Below, one piece after another: positions 35,902-46,348 of a stretch of DNA of 64,000 nucleotides. Position 1 is the first letter of the stretch. Every line of letters begins with the position of its first letter. The translations under genes were made by a program, and so were the position numbers. This DNA comes from Silene latifolia. Lineage: Eukaryota > Streptophyta > Magnoliopsida > Caryophyllales > Caryophyllaceae. Under the pieces are notes generated by a model. That model made no database searches. It had not been told where the DNA came from and worked only from the letters and a program-made list of their open reading frames with translations. Where the stretch lies: positions 456,147,311-456,211,310 of the forward strand of contig NC_133538.1 in NCBI RefSeq assembly GCF_048544455.1. The letters are read 5' to 3'.

Positions 35902-37600
35902 TGATGTGACCATAATTGGCGCATATTTAGCCCCCGAATTACCATTGTTTCTATGCTTTTTAGTGCCTATTTGGGTCATTTCTTATCTTTAGTTCTTTGT
36001 TTTGCATATTCTTTGAGATTTTGATCCCTTGGTAGGAAAGGAGTAAGAATCTTGCATTTTCATGGCAAAACAAGGCTAAATTGATCATATTCAATGACCA
36101 AGCATCAAGGAGAGACAAGACTAGAAGGCCTTTGTACATAGCATAGTAGAAGAGCATTGTTGAGAAAAGGATCCTTGAGTCCCCAAGGAAATCCCCAAGG
36201 AATTCATGAAGAAAAGGGAAGAAAAAGAAGAAGGAAAGTTGCTGAACTACAATCCGAACGGATTGTAGAGAATCCGTCCGTCCTCGCCAATCCGAGCGTC
36301 CCGCAAAGGAATCCGCTCGGATTCCCCCTCGCCAATCCGAGCGTCTTGCCCAAGAATCCGCTCGGATTCCTCAGCCCAGATCCGGCCGTCCCGACTCCCA
36401 TCCGCACGGATCGCAGCACAGCACGTTTTCATTCCTCAAGCATCGATAAGTTACTAGTTTAGCCCTTAGTTAACCCTAATGCATCCTCCCTAATTTTCAC
36501 TATAAATACCCCATTAGTCTAATTAGAGGAGCATGTTCTTCTTATCAATAATTAGTGTAGTTAATATCAATCAAATCTCTCTTCAATATTGTAATCAAAT
36601 ATTAATCAAGTTCTAATCCAAGTTTTAGTTCTTTAATCTCTCTCTTGTTCTTACTTTATTTTGGGTAATTGAAGATTATTTGGGTTATTATTGGGAGATT
36701 GACAACCTCTCAATCTAGGATTCAAGTACTTCTATTATTCTTGCTTTATTATTGGAATCATTAGTAGGTATAATCTCTTAATCCCTTTTTAATTATTGCT
36801 AATTAATTTCATTTATTCATCATGTTTCATTATGTTAGTATGATTGACAACCTTTCTAGCATGATCAATATGATAATGAGTGAGTAGTCTCTTAGCTAGG
36901 GTTTAATGGGTGATTAGGGGAAACCAACATGGGGAATGATTCATGCTTAAATTAATATGCTTTCATACCTTATTTGCTTGCTTGTTTTGATCTTAATACA
37001 TGCACATGTTATATTTGATGAAATGCTAAGCCTATGAATCCTTGCATTTACTATCATCTTCTATCCTTTCAACTTGACTTGTAAGACATAACCCAACTCG
37101 AGTCTTGTTAGACCATGCATGTGTTAAGTAGGGAAGATTAAGTCGACTTGTAGGTGTTGTACAATCCAAGAGATTCGGCTCCGGGACCCAAACTTTCCTA
37201 GGATTGTAAGATATAACCCAACTCAATCCATCACAACAATAATTGCTTGCTTATAATTTGAGAACATATTTGTATGATCATATCCCATGATTCCCCTATG
37301 AACCCATGACACCCTAGTGCTTTTAATCAATTGTTTACACCCCTTATTTTATTTACCTTGTTAGTTTATTTTCATTGCTATCTTAGTTTAGTAACCTTCT
37401 ACATCAACCCAATTTGTGACACCCCTAGACACCACTAGTTACAATAGAATCTTCATTTCAATACCCGTCCCTTGGGATCCGACCTTTACTTGCCTCTTTA
37501 CTAATTGTAGAGTTGTTTGTGAAGTATAAATTGTGTTTTGTATCGACCATTGACCAACGACCACATATGCTTAATTGTGAACACGAAATGGCTCCGATCA
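35902..37600 (+). mobile_element. 3' LTR of Athila2
   Basis: 1699 bp, with about 58 bp missing after position 36449 relative to the left LTR. TATA box 36501-36508. Ends CTCCGATCA directly before the target duplicate. Confidence 0.92.
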
Positions 37601-37903
37601 ATATGTCAGCTCCGCGATCTCTTCTATCTCCATCTCAGCTGCTAGCTGAGCAACTACAGACTCGAGCTCATCAACTCGCGAGACATATTCTTGCGCTTGG
37701 AATGCAAGTGTCTCCATCAAGGATTTCAGCTCCGCAATCTCTTCTTCTTGTATATCAGGAGGATCTGGTTGCGGTGGCCATTGATAGGGTGGATGTGGCG
37801 GCACAACTACCGTTGCTTGACTAGCTCGACTGCGCTGCTTGAACGCGTAAACTTCGTCAATCTCTGCCAAACAAGAAATCGCATCATGCCCAGCAAAGAC
37901 CAC

Positions 37904-38147
37904 ATCTCCCGCAAGAAATCACCTATTGTTCCATATAATGGGACATAGGTGATGGGTCAAAGGTACTCAAGCCTTCCCTTTGACGATCTTTCACCTAGAA
38001 CTGTCTAGGTAGAACCTGTAAGGCCTATCAAAACAGCACTAAGAAAAAGATTAGAACGACCTCAAGGGAAAAATCCCCTGAGGCTAAAAACAGATAAAAT
38101 GAAACAAATAAATAAATAGATGCCTCCCCGGCAACGGCGCCAAAATT
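37904..38147 (-). promoter_or_regulatory. 5' leader and primer site of element D
   Basis: On the minus strand TGGCGCCGTTGCCGGGGA (38125-38142) is the tRNA-Asp primer site next to the LTR. A leader hairpin of ten pairs with one G-U lies at 38060-38083 (plus-strand arms CCTCAAGGGA and TCCCCTGAGG). Confidence 0.8.
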
Positions 38148-39622
38148 TGATACTGTCGTTTCGTACCAAAAATAAATACCTAAGTACTACTAACAGAAGT
38201 CAGCGGTAAGTAGGGTCGATCTCCACAGGGAGGCGGTGTACTATCTATTTGTCTATTTATCTGTCTAAATGTCACAATTGGGGGTTTGATTGAATTGGAC
38301 TAACTGAACTACTGAGACTAAAGGCAAGAGAAAAGGGATAAAAGAAATTAACAATAAGAGAAAGAAAATACGCTAGGAGTCGGTCCACCGTGGTAGCTAT
38401 ACTATCGGGAATACTGAGACGATTAAACTATTGATAAGAAGAGCTATGGTCGTCACCTTTCGGTCCTTAAACCGCCCTAGAGCGTAAATAGCTTAGCTTT
38501 CGCCCTCACTACAATACCCTATTGTAATTAAGCAAGCCTTCCCTTCCAATCTTTCGATCCAGGTCGGGGTTAACTAGATAAATTGGTCTCCTGCATGCAT
38601 TCATTCGACCTAATAACAATTAAATTGCCTAATACAATTCTTATCGCAAGACTAATCCATTCAAGTCAATTAAAACATTACTACCACGGCTTCCCTAATC
38701 CTAACATACTAAGGGGATTTAGCTAGACATAATTAAATAGAGAACAAGAAATAAAGAAGAAATAAACATTAAATAAAAGTAATGAGAAGGAATGAATTAC
38801 TGAATTATTGATCCGCAAAGGAAGAGCAAAGTAACATGTAAAAGTAGCGTGGACCGAGTAAAGGGAGAGAAAAAGAGAGTCCCCCCGGATTCCCCCCTTA
38901 AAACTGGCGTGCAAGCCTTATTTATAGCAAAAACATAACATAATAAAACCTAATTAACGAAACAGGCCAAGCCCGTCAAAGATTGTTGCTCGATCGAGCA
39001 CCTAAGGCTCTCGATCGAGTGATATTCCTTAGCATTCTTCTCGATCGAGAACAATTCCTCTCGATCGAGGACATCTTTCCCTTTAATCACTCGATCGAGA
39101 AGAAGTAGCTCTCGATCGAGCAAATGGGCTCTCGATCGAATAGAAATAGTTCTCGATCGAGCACTTCTCAGCGCGTAATTCCTGCTTCGCGCACTGAACT
39201 TCAAACGGCTGCCATTCCTTCGTTACTTGGACAAATAGGGCGTGGTTGGTGGCGTTGGAAAGCTAAGAGGATAAGCTTTTACCTACAACTGGAATCACCT
39301 TAATAACTGTTGTAGAACTCGAGATATGGCTCTTACAAGCAGGAACTAGCAAATTGAAGCACTCTCTTGGCTCGCCTAACTTCCTTACTCCAATGCGCAT
39401 CTCAAAATAGCACTTTCCAAGCTCCGACTCAACTCATCTCCTAAATGCATGCGTAGGGACATGTTTTAGGCTTGATTCCGCATTTCTAAGCTCATTCCTG
39501 CAATTAATACAAGAACTTCCAAAGTATGCAATTCGGGGCATATTCGTAGCAAATAACTACTAAAATAGCATAAAGATGCGTGCAAGAATAGACTAAAAAG
39601 ACTATATAAAATGCACGTATCA
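38148..39622 (-). mobile_element. Middle LTR of element D
   Basis: 1475 bp, the same length as the left LTR and nearly identical. It is flanked by a primer site on its left and by a purine tract on its right, so it serves as 5' LTR of one unit and 3' LTR of the next. TATA box on the minus strand at 38919-38926. Confidence 0.92.
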
Positions 39623-42210
39623 AATCTCCCCAAACAAAACCTTTACTCGTCCTCGAGTAAACTAAAATGCAACTAATGGAACGGAAAAGATAACTCAGAG
39701 CTAGCTACAAATGCCCACTTAAGCCAATTTAATGCAAGCAAGCTAACAATTATAGCAAACAGTCAAATGCAAACGAGTTGTAAGATGTTTATAATAAAGC
39801 TGAACCGTCGACCTTGCAAGACCTTAAATAATGGACTCTCACGGGTCACTCTTCTCTCATGAAGCAAAGGGTGAACATATATATGTAAGAGAGAAAGAAA
39901 AATAGTCGCTCACCTAAACTACGACCCACATAAACATGCATGCAACTAATATGACAGACAATTCTAACTACCGTACACACATTCCAACCAAACAAGGTCC
40001 TGTCACAGCCGAGGGCTTACAAAAATATGGTAAAGTGAGGCAATGGGTAAGAAAAGGCAAAACATTTATGGGAATGTGGAGGTATAGGTGATCAAGCTAG
40101 TACCTAAACAAAACCATATGACAACATCCATTTCCAACTCAATTATAGAATTAAGCACATGCCCTTCATTTGGCATAAAATCTCACCAAACCGAACTAGA
40201 AACACTCCTCAAATGATATAAGATAGAACATAGGAGCAGAAACCGACTAATCAACAAACAACATCTCTTTTTTCAAATTTTTCCTTTCTTTTTCTATTTT
40301 TTTCGGTTTCTTCTTTTCTTCTTTTTCGAATTTTTTTTTCTTTTTTCATTTTCGAATTCCTTTTTTTTTTCAACTTCTTTTTTTTTTTCTTTTTCACGTC
40401 TTTTTTCATCATCCTCCTTTCCTTCATAAATTACCAACTCCAAGTCAACAGATACAAGCCAAAATTTGATACAATGAAATATATACCGCAAAACATACAC
40501 TAAACTAGCTTGACAAGGCAGGCTAAATTTGGAATGTAGCTAAAGGTCAACTGGCAAATTTGGCTAATGTGGAGTTTATGGGTAAAAACGAAAGAAAAGG
40601 GAAATGTAAGCACCTCCCTGCATGTGACACCAACCACTAACCCGAATGTATGAAGGCAGAAAGCAATTGAATTTCATATATGTGCAAATTGATGATACAT
40701 GTTATGCAAGGAGTAACTACTCACAATCCTACATGAAACCGGTCATAAATGACACCAGTTTATAAGGCTCTAATCCTTAGAAATTATAAGTAGCTTGCCA
40801 AAATTTCAGGTCAAGTCTATTCGTTCAGCTAAATTAAACATTAACTCGTAGATATGCAATAAGACAAAGCTAAAAGATAACAGTTCAATGCAAGGCTTAA
40901 GCAAAAAGACAAATGCAGTGCAATTTCATCATTGAAATCGACCGTTCCGACTCAATCTACATGCTAAAATAAACGTGATTTTTTGAATTTTTAACAATTT
41001 TCTGATTTTTATTGAATTTTTGAATTTTTAACAAAAATAAACAATAATGCAAACGTAAATTGAACGTGATAACTAAAATGCAATGAAAACAAAATGCAGA
41101 CACAGATATGGATGCATAACCTCCCCAAACCTAACCGTACAATGCCCCCATTGTACCAAAACATGGACAGGAAATGCAAACTGAAGGAGAAAAGAGAGTA
41201 AATACGGAAAAACTCACAAAATGCGCGAATAAAGGGACCTCCCCAAACCGACCATGAACATGGGAGGTTGCTAAAGGCCCGGAAAACCGTCTCAGGAAGC
41301 TAATCCAAGTCAACAATACTCGGTCAAGAGGAATAGTGTCTGATCGAGTAGAATGGGCGCTCAAAACTGCTCGATCGAATGGAATTTAGGTCGATCGAGT
41401 GGTTTCTCATCCTGCAGGTGGTCGATCGAGTAGATTAATCACTCGATCGAGTGAATCCATCAGCTAAAGTGCTCGATCGAGTAGAAAAACTACTCGATCG
41501 AGTGATTCTCAATGTATTTCCTGCAAAAACGCAACGTAAACAGCCCGTAAACTAACTAGACAAGCATACTGAGATAGTCTATGGTATAAAAACCATTTAT
41601 TACAACTTAAGGTAAATAAAAATGCCGAAATAAATCGCCGGGTTGCCTCCCGGGTAGCGCTAGCTTCAGATCAGTCCTCGACCTTCTTTTCTTCGAGCTC
41701 TCTAATTAGTCACAATCAAAACAGCTCAAAGCGCGCAAAGATTAAATCATAAACCTGCGCATGTGCTACAAAAAAGCATAAGTAGCACCAAAGAGGAATA
41801 GCAAAATAGGAAATAAAGATGTTTAACTTTTTAAGTCGTACAAATTTCCTATGAGCGCTCCTAAATTTATCCACAAAATAAAGGAGCGCGGGAGCAATTG
41901 TCAATATATTAGGGTCCCGATTCAGATTAGCAATTTTGACATGACAAGTACGGTGAAAGGCAGTTAAGTTATACGTCCACATGGGAGGGGGTATAGCATT
42001 AAAAGAATTAGCACGAGTCAAATGAGGTAGCTTACTTTGAAAATCAACAATAATAAAATTACCGCTAATTACCTCAGGTAGGTTGCTCTCAATGGAGTCA
42101 TCGACAAAAGAGTGTAATACCTCATCCGTGCGAGGAGCAAATACCGACTCAGCTGTCTCTTTGTCACCCTCCTCAGTGGAATTCGTCCCGTAAATTTCAG
42201 CCTCAAGTGC
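39623..42210 (-). mobile_element. Second, partial body of element D
   Basis: Copy of 23460 to about 26046 with few differences, including the polypurine run, palindrome array and the C-terminal part of the D ORF (42021-41716). It stops at about 42210 within the ORF, where it joins an LTR fragment; TCC is shared by both sides of the join. Confidence 0.88.
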
Positions 42211-42452
42211 ATCCTTACTCCAATGCGCATCTCAAAATAGCACTTTCCAAGCTCCGACTCAACTCATCTCCTAAATGCATGCGTAGGGACATGTTTTAGG
42301 CTTGATTCCGCATTTCTAAGCTCATTCCTACAATTAATACAAGAACTTCCAAAGTATGCAATTCGGGGCATATTCGTAGCAAATAACTACTAAAATAGCA
42401 TAAAGATGCGTGCAAGAATAGACTAAAAAGACTATATAAAATGCACGTATCA
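42211..42452 (-). mobile_element. Terminal LTR fragment of element D
   Basis: Last 240 bp of the LTR, matching 23218-23459, and directly followed by the target duplicate GTGAA. The TATA box and palindrome array are absent. Confidence 0.9.
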
Positions 42453-42567
42453 GTGAAGATGATGATGAGGAAGATGAGGAAGAAAGTAAAGAAGCAAATG
42501 ACAAAGGAAGTGGCAATGTGGCCACTTCTAATGAGGGAAGTGATGATGATAGCATGATGGAAGATTA

Positions 42568-44554
42568 GCAAGCCTTGGAGACTCCTACCCTCTCATGGTT
42601 TGTCTATTTCTCTCCTTGTATTTTATATAATTTTGATCATTGTTGGAGTAGTCCTAGCCCCATTAGAGGACTCACACCTCGGTACAATTGAGGTGTTCTC
42701 ATTTTATTGTTCCCATTTTCAAAATCCAAAATGACAAATTAGTTTCATGCATAGCATAGTGTGTGCATGAACTACACCCATCCTTGGACATTAGCAATAG
42801 TGTCTCACTCGGTTTGGGGAAGTTAATGCATACACAACGGGAGGTAATCTAAATTATCCTCTCCGTCATAACAAAAACCATGCATCATGTAGTATAGCTT
42901 AGTGTAGATTGCATTTAGTATAGAAATCATGCATCATCTTTGCATAATTTCCATCATTTTGGCCATTGAGGACAATGCCCATATTAGTGTGGGGATGGGA
43001 ATTCTAACATTTAACTCTTATTCAAAAATCCAAAAAAAATTGAAAAATCTCAAAAATCATAAAAATTTGAAAATTAAAAACCCAAAAACATGTTGTAGTC
43101 TTGTATATATTGTGTTTGTTCTATCCTTGTTCACATTGATTGACTACGCCACATCCGAGACATGAGGATATTGAAGACCGCATGGTATGATCTTTCCAAT
43201 CTCCTTTTTCCTCTTTATGTTAATGACTATGTGGCTTTATTTTGATTGATGCGGTATAACAATGTGAATTTAGGACTTGCATTTAGTTTATATGTCATAT
43301 TAGTTGATAGAATCACTTGCATTAGGATGTTTATATTAGTTGCATCATGGCATGTAGTTGCATGTTAGAAATGTTTTGAAAAATGCCTATTTAGGAACTT
43401 TGACAAGAGCAACTAAGCCATTACAAATACTTGTTCAACTTAAGACTTTGCCTACTAGAATGGTTGTAAAACACCCTAGATAGTGTCATACTAGTGTCTT
43501 TTGACCCATGACCCAAGGCCTAGTCAAGGGTTTGCATGTGAGTCACCTATCCAACCCCGTGATGCGATGTGGACTTGATTAACTTGTCTAGGTGACCTTG
43601 TTTGACCTTGTGGTAAGGCTACCCAAAAATATTTTCTATCAATAAGCTTGAAGTGCTCATTTCAAAGAAATTTTGTCATGTGGAAGTAATGTAATGCCAA
43701 GGAAACCTCAAATGTTATGAATTGTTGAGAAATTTAAGTTGTTTTGATGGAGGCGTACCACTTCGATGTGCTTTGGTGCGGGATCCATTGAATTGGGCCC
43801 CCATACGGTTGTGAATTCGGCCGCCCAGAGACAGAGTGACTATCACCCCGAAAAGCTATTGTCTAGAGGTTAACCGGTTGCCTAATAAGCGATTGGCGAA
43901 AGCAAAGGACACTAGCCCGGAAGGGACAAACCCCATCTTAAATTTTTGAAATGTGAAAGTGAAATGAGGACAATTTTGAATACTAGTCATATCTACCCGT
44001 TGGGAATAAAGATTTGAGCATTTCATTCCCAAAAAGCCTTTTGTCAAGCCACTTGGTCGAGTTTGGGACGATCCATGACCTTTACTTTTGTAGAGAATTC
44101 GAGACTTGTCATGTCATATGCTACTAGCATCATAGGGATCATCATTCCACCACCATCCGATCGCTCTTGACGAAAGCATTTGGAAATTGAGGACGAAAGT
44201 AGTCTAGTTTAACACCATTTGGAGGTGATTTAGTGCCATCCTCTTAGACTTAGTAATTTGTTGAACTAGTATTTGTGAAGGATTACATGCTCTTAAATTT
44301 GTTCCTCTTTAGTGCCTCCGCCACTTGATGAGGGAGTGGCTATTCTTTTTGTAGATGCATCCTTTATGTGATTTTATGTGCTTAATGTTTGGATGTGTCG
44401 CCATTTTGGCAAGACCCACCTTGCCTTGCAAGAAGGCATGCTACCTCATGGTTGTCTTGTTGTGAGTTGAAGGGGCGGAGTGAGACCCGCTAATTGTCTC
44501 ATATCGGCTATATTATTAGGATAGGTTAGTATTGGTCCTAGTCTTTGTCACCTC
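42568..44554 (+). other. 3' region of Athila1
   Basis: Non-coding. Shares with Athila2 the CAAAAATC-rich run (about 43020-43085), TTAGTGTGGGGATGG (42984-42998) and the last 300 bp. The segment of about 43530-44080 has no counterpart in Athila2 and is less AT-rich, with GGCGTACCACTTCGATGTGC and other unrelated words. Confidence 0.75.
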
Positions 44555-44592
44555 TTTACTCGGGACGAGCAAAGGTTCGGTTTGGGGATATT
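44555..44592 (+). promoter_or_regulatory. Hairpin and polypurine tract of Athila1
   Basis: TTTACTCG (44555-44562), loop GGA, CGAGCAAA (44566-44573), with one A-C mismatch, then GGTTTGGGGATATT before the LTR. Confidence 0.75.
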
Positions 44593-46348
44593 TGATGTGA
44601 CCATAATTGGCGCATATTTAGCCCCCGAATTAGCCTTGTTCCCATGCTTTTTAGTGCCTATTTGGGTCATTTCTTATCTTTAGTTCTTTGTTTTGCATAT
44701 TCTTTGAGATTTTGATCCCTTGGTAGGAAAGGAGTAAGAATCTTGCATTTTCATGGCAAAACGAGACTAAATTAATCGAATTCAATGACCAAGCATCAAG
44801 GAGAGACAAGATTAGAAGGCCTTTGTACATATTATAGTAGAAGAGCAAAGTTGAGAAAGGATCCTTGAGTCCCCAAGGAAATCCCCAAGGAATTTATGAA
44901 GAAAAGGGAAGAAAAGAAGAAGATTTGTTGCTGACTGACAATCCGAGCGGATTGTCACCAATCCGTCCGTCCCGCAGCAGCACAATCCGAGCGGCTTTGC
45001 CTTTATCCGCTCGGATTCCCCTTCCACAATCCGTCCGGATTCCCTTGAATCCGCTCGGATTCCAACGCCAGAATCCGCCCGTCCCGACCCTATTCCGCCC
45101 GGATTCCAGCACAGCACGGATTGTCTTCTCCAAGCTACGAAGAAAGAAGCCCTTCTCTCGAAAAATACCGGCTCCTCCTTGCTCAATCTAAAAAGTGTAA
45201 TTACTAGTTTAGCCCTTAGTTAACCCTAATGCATCCTCCCTAATTTCCACTATAAATACCCCATTAGTCTAATTAGAGGAGCATGTTCTTCTTATCAATA
45301 ATTAGTGTAGTTAATATCAATCAAATCTCTCTTTAATATTGTAATCAAGTATTAATCAAGTTTTAATCCAAGTTTTAGTTCTTTAATCTCTCTTTTGTTC
45401 ATCCTTTATTTTGGATAATTGAAGATTATTTGGGTTATTGTTGGGAGATTTACAACCTCTCAATCAAGCATTCAAGTACTTCTTTTATCTTTGCTTTATT
45501 ATTGGAATCATTAGTAGGTATAATCTCTTAATCCCTTTTTAATTATTGTTAATTACTTTCATTTATTCATCATGTTTCATGTTGTTGGTATGATTGACAA
45601 CCTTGCTAGCATGATCAACATGATAATGAGTGAGTAGTCTCTTAGCTAGGGTTAATGGGTGATTAGGGGAAACCAACATGGGGAATGATTCATGCTTAAA
45701 TTAATATGCTTTCATGTTTTATTTGCTTGCTTGTTTTGATCTCAACTCATGCACATGTTATATTTGATGAAATGCTAAGCCTATGAATCCTTGCATTTAC
45801 TATCATCTCCTATCTTTTCAATGAGACTTGTAAGACATAACCCAACTCAAGTCTCATTAGACCATGCATGTTGTTGAGTAGGGAAGATTAAGTCGACTTG
45901 TAGGTGTTGTACAATCTAATCGATTCGGCTCCGGGACCCAAACTTTCCTAGGATTGTAAGATATAACCCAACTCAATCCATCACAACAATAATTGCTTGC
46001 TTATAATTTGAGAACATGTTTGTATGATCATATCCCATGATTCCCCTATGATCCCATGACACCCTAGTGCCTTTAATCAATTGTTTACACCCCTTTAATT
46101 CATCTTGCTTGTTTATTTTCATTGCTATTTTAGTTTAGTGACCTTCTACATCAACCCAATTTGTGACACCCCTTAGACACCACTAGTTACAATAGAAATC
46201 TCATTTCAATACCCGTCCCTTGGGATCCGACCTTTACTTGCCTCTTTACTAATTGTAGAGTTGTTTGTGAAGCTATAAATTGTGTTTTGATTCGACCGTG
46301 ACCCAACGACCACATCTTAATTTGTGAACACTTAGCGGGATCGCATCA
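44593..46348 (+). mobile_element. 3' LTR of Athila1
   Basis: 1756 bp. TATA box 45251-45258; palindrome array about 44939-45115. It is highly similar to the left LTR; many of the differences lie in the array. Target duplicate AACTC follows at 46349-46353. Confidence 0.92.

Larger units (their letters stand above)
26550..37600 (+). mobile_element. Athila2, complete non-autonomous Athila-like element
   Basis: An 11,051-bp element with no insertion in it, and so the innermost layer. LTRs 26550-28306 and 35902-37600; target duplicate ATATG at 26545-26549 and 37601-37605. Same plan as Athila1: tRNA-Asp primer site, gag-protease, palindrome-rich spacer, ATHILA ORF-1 family gene, long 3' region. Its LTR palindrome region and part of its 3' region differ from Athila1, so it is a distinct subfamily. 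Confidence 0.95.
25543..37903 (-). pseudogene. Unclassified ORF of element D, split by Athila2
   Basis: Coding parts on the minus strand are 37903-37601 and 26544-25543, about 435 codons. With Athila2 and one copy of its duplicate removed, the reading frame is continuous. I do not recognise the family. N-terminal part: proline-rich segment, then two helical coiled-coil segments with repeated QLAAEM words. Middle: acidic, with repeated Arg-Ser-Ser/Thr words encoded by CTCGATCGAG palindromes (26156-26289). C-terminal: a region with PPPMWTYNLTAFHR, then basic, then a hydrophobic stretch (SYFAIPLWCYLCFFVAHA) that could be a membrane segment. No ATG is apparent at the 37903 end; an upstream in-frame stop lies near 37919, so the start is unclear. 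A partial duplicate of the C-terminal part is at 42021-41716. Confidence 0.65.
21985..42452 (-). mobile_element. Element D, Athila-like non-autonomous retrotransposon, tandem form
   Basis: Minus-strand LTR element with tRNA-Asp primer site and a purine tract like Athila. Target duplicate GTGAA at 21980-21984 and 42453-42457. Order on the plus strand: LTR (21985-23459), body with Athila2 inside (23460-38147), LTR (38148-39622), a second partial body (39623 to about 42210), and the last 240 bp of a third LTR (42211-42452). Without Athila2 one unit is about 6.6 kb. It has a single unclassified ORF and no gag, protease or polymerase recognised. Confidence 0.9.
20481..42567 (+). pseudogene. ATHILA ORF-1 family gene of Athila1, split by element D
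   Basis: Resembles the ATHILA ORF-1 family (Pfam PF03078, from memory), a protein of unknown function found in Athila elements. Coding parts: 20481-21984 and 42453-42567. Features: a basic start MARTKGATK, a Q-run, then YPSLTLEFLSSL and LGEILGLSDE, a middle block with GGLVTILAKHFDP, a conserved C-terminal region, and an acidic tail after the insertion, ending at TAG 42565. Lesions: a 22-base duplication of CCTTCTGTGGGAGCAACAAC near 20616-20660 shifts the frame; CAA became TAA at 21817; further stops follow near 21930 and 21970; element D entered the acidic tail at 21980-21984. It sits where other Athila elements carry their 3' ORF. Confidence 0.85.
14740..46348 (+). mobile_element. Athila1, non-autonomous Athila-like element
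   Basis: Ty3/gypsy, Athila type by its tRNA-Asp primer site, gag-protease and ATHILA ORF-1 family gene. LTRs 14740-16500 and 44593-46348; target duplicate AACTC at 14735-14739 and 46349-46353. Its own DNA is 14740-21984 and 42453-46348, about 11.1 kb; the rest is element D. No reverse transcriptase, RNase H or integrase is present between protease and the second ORF, so it would need enzymes supplied by another element. Confidence 0.92.

Noticed and set aside
20481..42567. Calling the ATHILA ORF-1 family gene an envelope gene
   Set aside because: It occupies the position where some Athila elements are said to have env-like ORFs, but I see no signal peptide or membrane segment, so no such function is claimed.
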